A DNA stretch of 14,116 nt from JBARCX01 sp049794535 (GCA_049794535.1 JBARCX010000398.1:1-14116); one strand, 5' to 3'; shown: positions 1 through 7,637, counted from the first letter of the stretch. Translations and numbers: made by a program. Notes: generated by a model from the letters alone, not told the origin.

Positions 1-42
1 ACTCAGCGGGTACGTTGCCAGTTCCATCGGCGTGTTTTCCAT
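1..42 (-). CDS. Possible 5' end of the next operon gene (partial)
   Basis: An ATG at 42 opens a frame that stays open to the window edge (14 codons, beginning MENTPMELATYPLS). A second in-frame ATG at 27 has a GGAAAA stretch 7 to 12 bases ahead of it. Either start overlaps the 3' end of the chain-length factor gene, as expected in an operon where neighbouring genes overlap. Fourteen open codons prove nothing alone, and too little is visible to name a product. The call rests on operon continuity. Confidence 0.33.
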   Translation of the reverse strand, partial: MENTPMELATYPLS

Positions 43-779
43 GTGTGCTCAAGTGAAGTTGGTGTGAGTGAAGTAGGTTCGGATGAAGGTTCACGCGTGT
101 GCAACGCGCGCAAAAAATTCAGCGCATGTGGCCATGTGCTGTGCATGCCGTTGCCGTCATGTCGTCCGAGCTGCAACTGCCAGCATGCAGCGGGCGATGT
201 GTCTTCGGACGGATCGACTCTCCCCAGTCGCAGTGCCAGAGCATAGGAGAACGGTACGTCGTCGATCCAGTCTGCGTAAGCCTTTGGTGGGAGTTCTTCG
301 GCGATCACCAGCAGCACGGCCGGCGCACCTTCCGCCAACAGCATGGCGGCTTCCAGCATGGCGTGTTCGAAGGTGTCGGCTTCGCCGGCAATAGCGACGG
401 ACTCACCGCGCTGGCCGCGCAGGATCGACCATTGTCCGGCGATCGCGTTGTGCACCGACAGACCGAACTGCGTGGGCGACAGCGGTTGTCCATTCGCCAC
501 ATCGCTGAGCAATGCAAACGTGCGTGGTGTTTCGCCGTGACGCGAGGCGAACACGAAGGGCAATTGTTCGTCCTCTGCGCACAGCGGCCAGGCCACCTCC
601 AGCGTCATGCGCGCCAACCGGCTTAGCCGTCGTCGCTGCATGGCGGGCAGGAACGCGCAGGAAGGCTGTTCCTGACTATCCGGCACTACATGCGGCGCTT
701 CGGCCCAGGCTTGCCACGCTTCCATACTGTCCAGGTTTGGGGCCCAGGCGCGCCATTGCTCGATGCAAAACGCCGTCAT
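3..779 (-). CDS. Beta-ketoacyl synthase-like chain-length factor (KS N-terminal domain only)
   Basis: Protein of 258 aa resembling the beta-ketoacyl synthase-like N-terminal domain family (Ketoacyl-synt_2 type) found in aryl polyene loci. The recognisable signature is SPTQFGLSVHNAIAG at about residues 101-115, followed by an Ala-rich helix (EHAMLEAAMLLAEGAPAVLL, 138-157). It has no nucleophilic Cys motif and no C-terminal KS half, so it is unlikely to condense on its own. In known aryl polyene systems such partners pair with a true ketosynthase and influence chain length; that role is inferred here. The start at 779 is chosen because its ATG overlaps the TGA of the preceding ketosynthase (ATGA) and has a strong GGAGG ribosome site at 787-791, 7 nt away. 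The extension to 821 lacks these. The last 30 or so residues are a low-complexity Ser/Thr/Pro then Arg/Trp tail, which may overlap the next gene. Confidence 0.82.
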   Translation of the reverse strand: MTAFCIEQWRAWAPNLDSMEAWQAWAEAPHVVPDSQEQPSCAFLPAMQRRRLSRLARMTLEVAWPLCAEDEQLPFVFASRHGETPRTFALLSDVANGQPLSPTQFGLSVHNAIAGQWSILRGQRGESVAIAGEADTFEHAMLEAAMLLAEGAPAVLLVIAEELPPKAYADWIDDVPFSYALALRLGRVDPSEDTSPAACWQLQLGRHDGNGMHSTWPHALNFLRALHTREPSSEPTSLTPTSLEHTWKTRRWNWQRTR

Positions 780-2035
780 GCGTGGTCCTCCGCGTAGCGA
801 CGAAACAGCAGCGACGCACAACTACCACCAAAGCCGAAGTTGTTGGACAGCACACTGTCGATACGTTGCTCGTGGTTCGCGGTTATCAACGGTGCATCGG
901 CGAATGCGGAGTCAAGTGTGCCGATGGGGCTGCCAGCGGCCAGAAAGCCGTGCTCCATCATCAGCAAACTCGCGATGGCATCCAGTGCACCGGCAGCGCC
1001 GGGCGCATGTCCACTCTGACCCTTGATCGACGATAGCGGTGGCACGGGCATGTTGCGTTCATCGCAAACCATCGCAATGGCCTGCCACTCGGCAAGATCA
1101 CCTTGCGGAGTGGAGCAGGCGTGAGTATTGATGTAGTCAGGCTGGGTACCCGCTTGATCCAACGCTTGTCGCATGGCGCGAGCAATGCCCTCCGCGCTTG
1201 GACTGACCATGCTGGCGGCATCGGTGCACGCGCCATAACCCACGAGTTCGGCAAGTATCGGAGCCTTGCGCGCGGTGGCATGTGCGAGTGATTCCAGCAC
1301 CAATACGCCCGCACCCGCTGCCAGCACGAAGCCATTACGATCACTGTCGTAAGGGCGTGACGCATGCTGCGGCTGTGCAGCGTCAGCGATAGATAACGCA
1401 CCCATGGCATCGAACCACATGGCTGTACTGTCGTGCAGTTCTTCTGCACCACCGGTGATGACCATCTGCTGCTTGCCGAGCTGGATCAGCTCCATCGCGT
1501 GACCGATCGCGTGCGTTGCGCTGGTGCAGGCCGAGCTGATCGTTTGGCTTACGCCACCGATGTTGAATGCGTGTGCCATGCTGGCCGATAGCGCATTGCT
1601 CATGCCACGCGGCACGATAAATGGCGACAATTTGCCGATGCCTTTGGAGCGAAAACTATCCAGTGCCTCTTCGTGTTCGCTCAACGCGCTGCCGCCGCCG
1701 ATGACCAGCCCGCAGTCACTCGCATGCAGCGCATCGGTGGGCAGTTTGGCGTGTGCGAGGGCTTCGTTGATCGCGTGCCAGGCGTACAACGCCGGCGCGG
1801 CGAAGAAGCGACGCAGCTTGCGTGGTGGCTCGGGTAGTGCGTCGATATCTACCGGGCCACCCACGCGGCAGTTCATGCCAAGGCGAGCGAAACCTTGCAT
1901 GGCGCGCAGGCCACTGCGCCCGCTGCGCAACGCATCGAGCAATGCCATGCGGCCATTGCCGAGACAGCTCACAGCGCCCATGCCGGTGACGACCACCCGT
2001 GGCAGGCCGTGTGCGTTATGCAGGCGCAACGACAT
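776..2035 (-). CDS. Beta-ketoacyl-[ACP] synthase (FabF/FabB-like), second ketosynthase of the polyene operon
   Basis: Thiolase-fold condensing enzyme of 419 aa, normal length for a type II ketosynthase. It would catalyse decarboxylative Claisen condensation of an ACP-bound primer with malonyl-ACP in the cytoplasm. The whole catalytic set is visible: nucleophile Cys170 in SSACTSATHAIG, His305 in NTHACSTP, Lys338 in SSIKGQ and His343 in SGHAPGAAGALD. The C-terminal SNNFGFGG loop is also intact. The usual HGT after the first catalytic His reads HAC here, a conservative change. The ATG at 2035 overlaps the upstream ketosynthase stop by one base (TGATG) and has AAGG at 2046-2049; the TTG one codon earlier is less likely. 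The stop overlaps the next start. Two full ketosynthases plus a chain-length factor in a row is typical of aryl polyene or xanthomonadin loci and not of housekeeping fatty-acid synthesis. Which one elongates the polyene cannot be read from sequence. Confidence 0.9.
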   Translation of the reverse strand: MSLRLHNAHGLPRVVVTGMGAVSCLGNGRMALLDALRSGRSGLRAMQGFARLGMNCRVGGPVDIDALPEPPRKLRRFFAAPALYAWHAINEALAHAKLPTDALHASDCGLVIGGGSALSEHEEALDSFRSKGIGKLSPFIVPRGMSNALSASMAHAFNIGGVSQTISSACTSATHAIGHAMELIQLGKQQMVITGGAEELHDSTAMWFDAMGALSIADAAQPQHASRPYDSDRNGFVLAAGAGVLVLESLAHATARKAPILAELVGYGACTDAASMVSPSAEGIARAMRQALDQAGTQPDYINTHACSTPQGDLAEWQAIAMVCDERNMPVPPLSSIKGQSGHAPGAAGALDAIASLLMMEHGFLAAGSPIGTLDSAFADAPLITANHEQRIDSVLSNNFGFGGSCASLLFRRYAEDHA

Positions 2036-3258
2036 CAATCGACAGCCTTGAACACGAGCGAGGTATTGATGCCGCCGAAGGCAAAGTTATTGCTCATCAC
2101 GCAATCGGTATCGATCACGCGACCGCTACCTATGATGTGATCGAGCTCGGCACATTCGGGGTCAACATCGACCAGGTTGATGGTCGGCGCAAACCAACGC
2201 TCACGCATCATGCGGATCGCCCACCATGCTTCCAGCGCACCGCAAGCACCGAGCGTGTGGCCGACGTAACTCTTCATCGAGCTGATCGGTACACGCGAAC
2301 CGAGTACTGCCGCCGTGGCATGGCTTTCGGCCACGTCGCCACGGTCGGTGGCGGTGCCGTGCGCACTGATATAACCAATCGCCGAAGCAGGCAGCTGTGC
2401 ATCGGTCAGCGCCAGCTGCATCGCCACGGCCATCGTCTCGCTGGTCGGCTGGGTGATATGGCTGCCGTCGGAGTTGCAGCCGAAGCCGATCACTTCGGCA
2501 TGAATCGTCGCGCCGCGTGCTTTGGCGTGTTCGTATTCTTCGAGGACCAGCGTGGTGGCACCTTCGCCGACCACCAGCCCATCGCGATGGCGATCGAACG
2601 GGCGTGGTGTCAACGTTGGTTCGTCATTGCGCGTGCTGGTGGCGAACAGCGTGTCGAACACGGCGGCGCCAGGGCCGGACAATTCTTCCGCGCCACCGCA
2701 CAACATCAATTGCTGGCGGCCTTGCTGGATCGCCTCGTAGCCGTAGCCAATCGCCTGGCTGCCCGAGGTGCATGCACTCGACGTCGGGATGACGCGGCCT
2801 TTAAGCCCAAAGAACACACCCACGTTCACGGCCGTGGTGTGCGCCATCATCTGGATGTAGCTGGTCGCGGTAACACCTTGCATCGAGCCGGTTTCGAGCA
2901 TGCGTCCCATCACGCGCACGGGTTCTATGCTGCCGCCGGAAGAGCCGTAGGCCACGCCCATGCGTCCGTCGCGGATGCTTGCGTCGTCATGTAAGCCTGC
3001 GTCGCGCAATGCGTGCTCGCTGGCAGCCACCGCCAGTTGTGCGACGCGACCCATGGAGCGCACATGCTTGCGCGGCCAGTTGGGTAGCTGGAAGTCATCC
3101 ACCGGACAGCCGAGCCGACTGTTCAATGCATCGAAATAATCCCATTCGGGCATGCGGCGTACGGCGTTGCCGTACTGGCGTAAACGTGCCTCGATCTGCG
3201 ACCAATCGTGACCCAGCGCGGTGATGCCGCCCATACCGGTAATGACCACGCGCTTCAT
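2035..3258 (-). CDS. Beta-ketoacyl-[ACP] synthase (FabF-like), first ketosynthase of the polyene operon
   Basis: Condensing enzyme of 407 aa, close to E. coli FabF length. It starts with the canonical KRVVITGMG strand. Catalytic residues are complete: Cys163 in SSACTSGSQAIG, His300 in SAHGTATDRGD, Lys329 in SSMKSY and His334 in VGHTLGACGALE. The SNNFAFGG gating loop lies at about 389-396. The start at 3258 is chosen because homology begins there and AAGGA lies at 3269-3273. The longer open frame upstream is only read-through from an unrelated frame and gives a His-rich non-homologous leader. The likely role is polyene chain extension with an ACP-bound aryl starter, in concert with the following ketosynthase and the chain-length factor. 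That is inferred from the neighbours, since FabF-type sequence alone does not reveal substrate. Confidence 0.92.
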   Translation of the reverse strand: MKRVVITGMGGITALGHDWSQIEARLRQYGNAVRRMPEWDYFDALNSRLGCPVDDFQLPNWPRKHVRSMGRVAQLAVAASEHALRDAGLHDDASIRDGRMGVAYGSSGGSIEPVRVMGRMLETGSMQGVTATSYIQMMAHTTAVNVGVFFGLKGRVIPTSSACTSGSQAIGYGYEAIQQGRQQLMLCGGAEELSGPGAAVFDTLFATSTRNDEPTLTPRPFDRHRDGLVVGEGATTLVLEEYEHAKARGATIHAEVIGFGCNSDGSHITQPTSETMAVAMQLALTDAQLPASAIGYISAHGTATDRGDVAESHATAAVLGSRVPISSMKSYVGHTLGACGALEAWWAIRMMRERWFAPTINLVDVDPECAELDHIIGSGRVIDTDCVMSNNFAFGGINTSLVFKAVD

Positions 3259-3323
3259 CGCGGCGATGTCCTTGTCGTGAGATGCAGTGTCGTGAGGTGA
3301 CTTGCTGTGATGTGCGTGTTCAT
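3255..3323 (-). CDS. 22-codon bridging mini-ORF between exporter and ketosynthase genes
   Basis: The exporter TGA sits inside an ATGA whose ATG (3323) opens a 22-codon frame. That frame ends in a TGA overlapping the ATG of the ketosynthase (again ATGA, 3258-3255). The frame therefore fills the only 61-nt gap in this part of the operon with stop/start overlaps at both ends. The encoded peptide is Thr/His/Leu-rich with a repeated HLTT unit and resembles nothing known to me. It may act only to carry ribosomes across the gap, or be accidental: the downstream gene has its own AAGGA site. Expression is unproven. Confidence 0.3.
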   Translation of the reverse strand: MNTHITASHLTTLHLTTRTSPR

Positions 3324-5698
3324 GCGGCAGAGTTTTTGCGTGAGAGCAAGCTTGTCGGCACGAGCAAAGCAGTGAAGCCGATGCCCAACAGCAGGGTGAG
3401 TCCAAAGTCGCGCAGCGCCGGCATCGAGCTGAGTGCCAGCAGACCGAAAGAGAGCAGGGCAGTCACCGCTGACAGCAACACGCTGGCGTACATCGCACCG
3501 GGGCGATGTGCGGTATGCGGTTCGCCTTCGTGCAGGAATACGGCGTAATTGGCGCCCACGCCTAGCACCAACATCAATGCCATCCAATGGAACAACGTCA
3601 GCGGTTGGCCGAGGTAGCCCAACGTCGCGAGCGTAAGGCCGATGCCGCATACCGGTGGCGTCAACACACGCGGTGCGCGACGCCAGCCATAGCGCCAACC
3701 AAATACCGGCACGATCAATAGCAATGCTGCCAGCAGCCACACACTGGCGTAGCTGCGGTAAAGGCCGAACAGTGCCGAGACGCTGGCGGGTTTATCCACC
3801 ATCTCCACACCCGGCAAGCCCGCTGCAGCCTGACTTAAGCGTGCGGGATCATTCTGGCCTTGCGGTATTACCAGCGAGGCATAGCCGTGAGCACTTTGGC
3901 CTAGCCACAGATAGCGGAAGGGTGTCGCGGCAGGAGTGGCCAGCCAGGTTTGCAGATCCAGCGTGGTGCCGGGCCATGCAGCGAGATAGTCCGCAATAGC
4001 TGGCGCGCGGAAACCAGCATCGGCAAGTAGCTTCTGCATGCGGTCGGGTTGTGTCATCAACGGAGCTAGCAGCGCTTGATTCGCGTGCTGACGTTGGAGC
4101 GACGGCACCATGCCGGCCAAGCCGATCCAACTCTGCAGTTGGTTGTTATCCATCATCGATTGCAGGCGTTGCTCTAGCGCTTCTTCACGCTGCAAGGTCT
4201 GTTCGATGCTGTCGCCCTGCACCAGATAAAACTGGCTGCCGTTGCCGATGCCGGTAATGTCGCGAATCAGCTTTTCCTGCGCATCAAGTGCAGCCGGTGG
4301 CGAGATCAGCAGATGGACATCGTCGTCATGGCTCAGCCGCCACCAGCCCGGAATGGCGATCAGTACCAGCAAGAGCAGTGCGAGCGCACCGCGCGTGCCC
4401 GAGCCGATGTGGCTCACGCTGTTCTGTAGGGCTAGTGCGTAGCGCACCAAGCGTGGCGAGAGCGGTTTTGCCGGGCGTTGCAGTAACGCCGGCAGCAGCC
4501 AGAACACGCTGAGGCAGGCGGCCAACATGCCGGTCATCGCGAACACGGACATCTGGCGCAGTGCAGGAAACGGCACCATGCCGAGTAGGGCATAGCCGAG
4601 TAGCGATGTGCCCAGCGCCAGCAACAATGCCGGACGCACCTGGCGCAGGCCAGTCGATGCTTGCCAGCGTTCCCCGGCGTTGGCGCGGGCACTCAGGTAT
4701 TGGATGGAATAGTCCACCGCTTCGCCGAGCAGCGCCGCGCCAAACACCAGGGTGAGCAGGTAGATCTGGCCGAACACCAGCAGCGTGACGGTGGTGGCGG
4801 CGATCACGCCCACGGCGGTGGAGAGGAACGCAAACAACAGCGGCCCCGGCGAGCGGAATACCCACAGCATCAGCAATGCAATGCCTAGCGAGGAGATCCA
4901 GCCGACCATGTGTACGTCGTGTTCGGCGCCTGCGCGTGCGGCGGCGGCATAGAACACCGCACCGGTGCGCAACAGACGCGTGCCCGGATAATCGTGTTCG
5001 ATCGCATGCTCGGCCTGGTCGAGCGTGGCGAGCGCCTCGTGCTGCACGTTGTCGTCGTAGGACGATCCATGCAGAGTGGCGGTGACCATCACGTAGCTAC
5101 GGTCATCGCGATGCGCCGTGAGCAGATCATCCTCGGGCAATAGCGGCGAGCGGCTCCACGGTTGTTGATCCAGCCAGTGCTGCAGCCAGCCGAACGGATC
5201 ATCCTGTAGCTGGATGCCCGCGCCGGTGAGGAACGGTTCGTTGAGATGCTGCGCCAACGATTGCGCCGGGTCGTAATCAGAGCGTGCTAGCGCGGTGCGG
5301 TCTGCATCGGACAGCAACATGAAGCGATGCGCGAGAAAGGGTGCTACGAACTGCTGCAGATCGAATGGCGGCAACTCGGCGAGCACCGACTCGAAAACAT
5401 GATCCTTTGCTAACACTGCGCCCAGCGCGCGCGCGGCTGCTTTGGCGCGGTCGTCATCGGCGTTCTCCACCAACAGCACCATGCGATCGCCGTTGGCGTG
5501 GGCCAGTTGTTGTGCGGCGATTTCGGCGAGCGGATTTTGCTCCGTCGCCGGTAGCATCGCCAATAGATCAGTCTGGATCGGCACGCGACCACGACCGAAC
5601 AGCAGCCAAGTGCAGAGTAAAGCCATGGCAAGCGTTGCTGCCGCAAAGAGTCCTGCACGCAAAACCAGGGCGCGTGATGAGAGCGCTGATCGATTCAT
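3320..5698 (-). CDS. MMPL/RND-family exporter of the polyene locus
   Basis: Inner-membrane protein of 792 aa with the internally duplicated MMPL layout. Segment 1 is at about 13-34. A periplasmic domain spans about 35-262. Segments 2-6 fall at about 263-281, 285-308, 312-336, 357-376 and 383-407, and segment 7 at about 436-453. A second periplasmic domain spans about 454-648, and five more segments lie between 650 and 783, giving 12 in total. The first-half proton-relay pair is present (Asp329-Tyr330 in GEAVDYSIQYL). The equivalent second-half position reads GVGANYAVFL, with Asn717. Related exporters sit in aryl polyene clusters beside LolA-like carriers and are thought to move the lipid product toward the outer membrane using the proton gradient. 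The ATG at 5698 overlaps the carrier stop (ATGA) and has no strong ribosome site of its own, so translational coupling is likely. Confidence 0.9.
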   Translation of the reverse strand: MNRSALSSRALVLRAGLFAAATLAMALLCTWLLFGRGRVPIQTDLLAMLPATEQNPLAEIAAQQLAHANGDRMVLLVENADDDRAKAAARALGAVLAKDHVFESVLAELPPFDLQQFVAPFLAHRFMLLSDADRTALARSDYDPAQSLAQHLNEPFLTGAGIQLQDDPFGWLQHWLDQQPWSRSPLLPEDDLLTAHRDDRSYVMVTATLHGSSYDDNVQHEALATLDQAEHAIEHDYPGTRLLRTGAVFYAAAARAGAEHDVHMVGWISSLGIALLMLWVFRSPGPLLFAFLSTAVGVIAATTVTLLVFGQIYLLTLVFGAALLGEAVDYSIQYLSARANAGERWQASTGLRQVRPALLLALGTSLLGYALLGMVPFPALRQMSVFAMTGMLAACLSVFWLLPALLQRPAKPLSPRLVRYALALQNSVSHIGSGTRGALALLLLVLIAIPGWWRLSHDDDVHLLISPPAALDAQEKLIRDITGIGNGSQFYLVQGDSIEQTLQREEALEQRLQSMMDNNQLQSWIGLAGMVPSLQRQHANQALLAPLMTQPDRMQKLLADAGFRAPAIADYLAAWPGTTLDLQTWLATPAATPFRYLWLGQSAHGYASLVIPQGQNDPARLSQAAAGLPGVEMVDKPASVSALFGLYRSYASVWLLAALLLIVPVFGWRYGWRRAPRVLTPPVCGIGLTLATLGYLGQPLTLFHWMALMLVLGVGANYAVFLHEGEPHTAHRPGAMYASVLLSAVTALLSFGLLALSSMPALRDFGLTLLLGIGFTALLVPTSLLSRKNSAA

Positions 5699-6318
5699 GG
5701 CAGACCGAAGACGCGCTTTTCCATCGCGCTGAGCGGATCGGCGTCACGGGTGCCAGTAAAACGGATGCGCGTGCTGGTGCCGTCCTGCATATCGATGCGG
5801 ATGCCTTCGAGAAAGGCGTCGCCATTGAGTTCGATGCTGCCGAGCACGCGTGCCATGCGTTCCTGTTTCGGCGTGAAATGCAGCGTCCATTGCGCTGGCG
5901 TGCCGCTGGTTTGCACATTGAATTGGCGCAGCACTTCGTCCGGTTTGCCGGATAGCATCGACTGCAGCATCTGCGATATCTGGCTCACTCCGCGCTCGCT
6001 GCGCATGGGTTGTAACTTGCCCTGCGCATCGATGCGCGCGCTGCGATTACCTGTCAGCGCGAGAGTTTCCTGGTAAGGCTTTTGCACCTGCCACAACATG
6101 CCGTGCCCAAGCACGAACAACAGCTGTCCGCTGCTGACCTGTGGTTGTGACAACGCTGGATTTGAGCGGGTCTGAGTGAACTCAGCGCGCACACTGGCGT
6201 GTTTGCCCAACTCGGCCAGCACGTTGTTCAGTAGGGCCGTGTCGGTGTCGGCGGCCTGGACGGTGAGGCTCAAGCCCGACAACAGGCAGGACAGCAGGAT
6301 GAAGATCAATCGACGCAT
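5695..6318 (-). CDS. LolA-like periplasmic outer-membrane lipoprotein/lipid carrier
   Basis: Precursor of 207 aa with a clear Sec signal peptide: MRR n-region, hydrophobic residues 4-20, likely cleavage after VQA at 22. The mature part shows the LolA pattern: VRAEFTQTR near 43-51, a beta strand SSGQLLFVLGHGMLWQVQKP at about 62-81, then alternating strands to residue 190, consistent with the half-barrel that holds acyl chains. In polyene pigment loci a dedicated LolA-like protein accompanies an MMPL exporter and probably ferries the lipid-linked polyene across the periplasm. That is family context, not proof. The start at 6318 has a strong AGGAGA at 6325-6330, overlaps the 3' end of the glycosyltransferase gene by 13 bp and begins the signal peptide. 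The longer upstream frame is discarded. Cys11 lies within the hydrophobic core and is not a convincing lipobox. Confidence 0.87.
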   Translation of the reverse strand: MRRLIFILLSCLLSGLSLTVQAADTDTALLNNVLAELGKHASVRAEFTQTRSNPALSQPQVSSGQLLFVLGHGMLWQVQKPYQETLALTGNRSARIDAQGKLQPMRSERGVSQISQMLQSMLSGKPDEVLRQFNVQTSGTPAQWTLHFTPKQERMARVLGSIELNGDAFLEGIRIDMQDGTSTRIRFTGTRDADPLSAMEKRVFGLP

Positions 6319-7088
6319 GCAGGTTCTCCTCGCAGCCGGCGCCACAACAGGCGTGGTGCTCGCGGCAGCATGCCCAGCAACAACCGCGTATGCATGGCGG
6401 AGATGCGCAGGTTGTCGTGCAGCATACGGAAATGAGACAGCCCGTTCTCCGGATAGATCACCCGTGTCGGCAGATTGCGCACCGGCAACCCGCGCCAAAC
6501 CAGCCGCACGGCGATCTCGGTATCGAAATCCATGCGCGCAGGAAGCGGCGCGCGGGCAATCTCTGCGCATGTGGCGGCCAGCGGGTAGAGGCGATAGCCG
6601 CACATCGAATCACGGATAGCCAACGACAAGGTTTCCAGCCACACGAACACATGGGTGACGTAACGCCCATACAGCCTAGCGCGCGGCACGCTGTCGTCGT
6701 ACACCGGACGGCCGCAAACCAGCGCTAGCGGGTGTGCGCGTGCTGCATCCAGAAAACGCGGTACATCGGCTGTCTCGTGCTGGCCGTCGGCATCGATCTG
6801 TAACGCGTGCGTGTAGCCGGCCTCATGGGCGGCGAGCAGACCCGCCGTCAGCGCGCGGCCCTTGCCCTGGTTATGCGGCAGGCGCAGCAGGCGGATGTCA
6901 GGCGTGTCGCGGACTAACGCATCGAGCACATCGCGGGTGGCGGCATCGCTGCCATCGTCCACAATCACCACCGGCAGCGCGTGCGCCCGCAACGCATGCA
7001 CAGTGCGCGCAATGGTGTCTTTGTGGTTGTAGATCGGAATCAGCGCGCAGGGGGCGAAGTGTCCGGTGGCCGATGTGCTTGCAGGCAT
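6306..7088 (-). CDS. Family 2 glycosyltransferase of the polyene locus
   Basis: Cytoplasmic GT-A fold enzyme of 260 aa without convincing membrane segments. The nucleotide-sugar site is clear: IPIYNHKDTIARTV at 17-30, VIVDDGSD at 41-48, NQGKGRAL at 73-80 and the metal-binding Asp-Ala-Asp (99-101) in QIDADGQH. The acceptor-side region includes CGYRLYP (163-169) and MDFDTEIAVRLVWRG (186-200), a dolichyl-phosphate-mannose-synthase-like arrangement. Aryl polyene loci usually carry one such enzyme; the donor sugar and acceptor here cannot be read from sequence. The ATG at 7088 lies 22 nt after the acyl carrier stop. Its ribosome site is weak. The 3' end overlaps the LolA-like gene. Confidence 0.87.
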   Translation of the reverse strand: MPASTSATGHFAPCALIPIYNHKDTIARTVHALRAHALPVVIVDDGSDAATRDVLDALVRDTPDIRLLRLPHNQGKGRALTAGLLAAHEAGYTHALQIDADGQHETADVPRFLDAARAHPLALVCGRPVYDDSVPRARLYGRYVTHVFVWLETLSLAIRDSMCGYRLYPLAATCAEIARAPLPARMDFDTEIAVRLVWRGLPVRNLPTRVIYPENGLSHFRMLHDNLRISAMHTRLLLGMLPRAPRLLWRRLRGEPACVD

Positions 7089-7110
7089 GAACGCAGCGCC
7101 TGTGCTGAGA

Positions 7111-7380
7111 TCAGCGATCGAGCAAGGTACGTACCGTGGCGATCACATCGCCTACGGTGCGCACATTCTTGAAATCCTCGGGCTTGATGCGCATCCCGGT
7201 CATGTCTTGCACCTGGATCGCCAGGTCCACCGCATCGATGCTGTCCAGTTCCAGATCGGTGAACAGGTGCGACTCCGGGGTAACGCGCGCCGGGTCGATT
7301 TCGAAGGTATCGCGCAACACATCCCTTAGCCTCAGCAGGATGTCGTCGTCGCTGATACCGGTTGCCATGATCGTGCTCAT
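7111..7380 (-). CDS. Acyl carrier protein, first gene of the polyene operon
   Basis: Acidic protein of 89 aa with the four-helix ACP pattern. The phosphopantetheine attachment serine is Ser47 in LELDSIDAVDL, and the following helix DLAIQVQDMTG is the usual partner-recognition surface. It would carry the growing chain for the ketosynthases encoded downstream. Aryl polyene loci often have two ACPs; only one is seen here. The likely start is the ATG at 7380, though an in-frame ATG at 7368 would give a protein four residues shorter; neither has a strong ribosome site. It is the first minus-strand gene after a terminator-like hairpin and a promoter-sized spacer, so it probably heads the operon. 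Confidence 0.9.
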   Translation of the reverse strand: MSTIMATGISDDDILLRLRDVLRDTFEIDPARVTPESHLFTDLELDSIDAVDLAIQVQDMTGMRIKPEDFKNVRTVGDVIATVRTLLDR

Positions 7381-7408
7381 ATCCAGCCTGTTATGACTCT
7401 CGTACGTT

Positions 7409-7446
7409 CCGTGTTCACGTCACACCGTGTGATTACCCAGCCGTGT
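7409..7446 (-). promoter_or_regulatory. Three ACACGG direct repeats with 16-bp period upstream of the ACP gene
   Basis: On the plus strand CCGTGT begins at 7409, 7425 and 7441, exactly 16 bp apart (ACACGG on the transcribed side). The middle copy is part of the perfect 13-bp palindrome TCACACCGTGTGA at 7420-7432. The repeats lie about 30-66 bp ahead of the ACP start, where an operator or activator site of the operon would be expected. No regulator is identified. Confidence 0.4.
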
Positions 7447-7532
7447 TACCGGCGGGGCGAAATCTCCCGGGCGCGGGCAAGCGCTCAGGACGACGGCACC
7501 CAGGTGCGACGTGGTCGTGAAGAATTTGCGTG

Positions 7533-7554
7533 AAAAACAACCCGCAGCGCGGGT
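7533..7554 (-). terminator. Rho-independent terminator, likely for yccS
   Basis: Read on the minus strand, ACCCGC-GCT-GCGGGT (7554-7540) forms a perfect 6-bp GC-rich stem with a three-base loop, followed by TGTTTTT (7539-7533). It lies downstream of yccS and upstream of the ACP gene, so it probably separates the two transcripts. Confidence 0.65.
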
Positions 7555-7637
7555 CCCCCTTACAAGCTTTGCCTTTATAAGCAAGGCCTTGCACTTTTTT
7601 ACGACGTGAAGGCGAAGTGTACCAGAACTGTTTGTCA

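Noticed and set aside
1999..2994. 331-codon plus-strand open frame opposite the ketosynthase genes
   Set aside because: It is antisense to two well-supported ketosynthases with complete catalytic motifs and has the Arg/His/Ala-rich look of a GC-rich shadow frame.
776..3258. Housekeeping fabF/fabB interpretation of the two ketosynthases
   Set aside because: No fabD, fabG or fabH neighbours; the adjacent chain-length factor, exporter, LolA-like protein and glycosyltransferase fit a polyene pigment locus instead.
5695..6318. LolA-like protein as a lipoprotein (LLSC around Cys11)
   Set aside because: The Cys is in the middle of the hydrophobic core with too short a preceding segment; a signal peptidase I site after residue 22 fits better.
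7420..7432. CRP/Clp binding site at the palindrome before the ACP gene
   Set aside because: The arms read TCACAC...GTGTGA, the reverse order of TGTGA-N6-TCACA, and the spacing is wrong.
7581..7592. Perfect palindrome GCAAGGCCTTGC followed by a T-run on the plus strand, considered as a terminator
   Set aside because: It has no loop, no plus-strand gene precedes it, and the minus-strand hairpin at 7533-7554 is a much better terminator.
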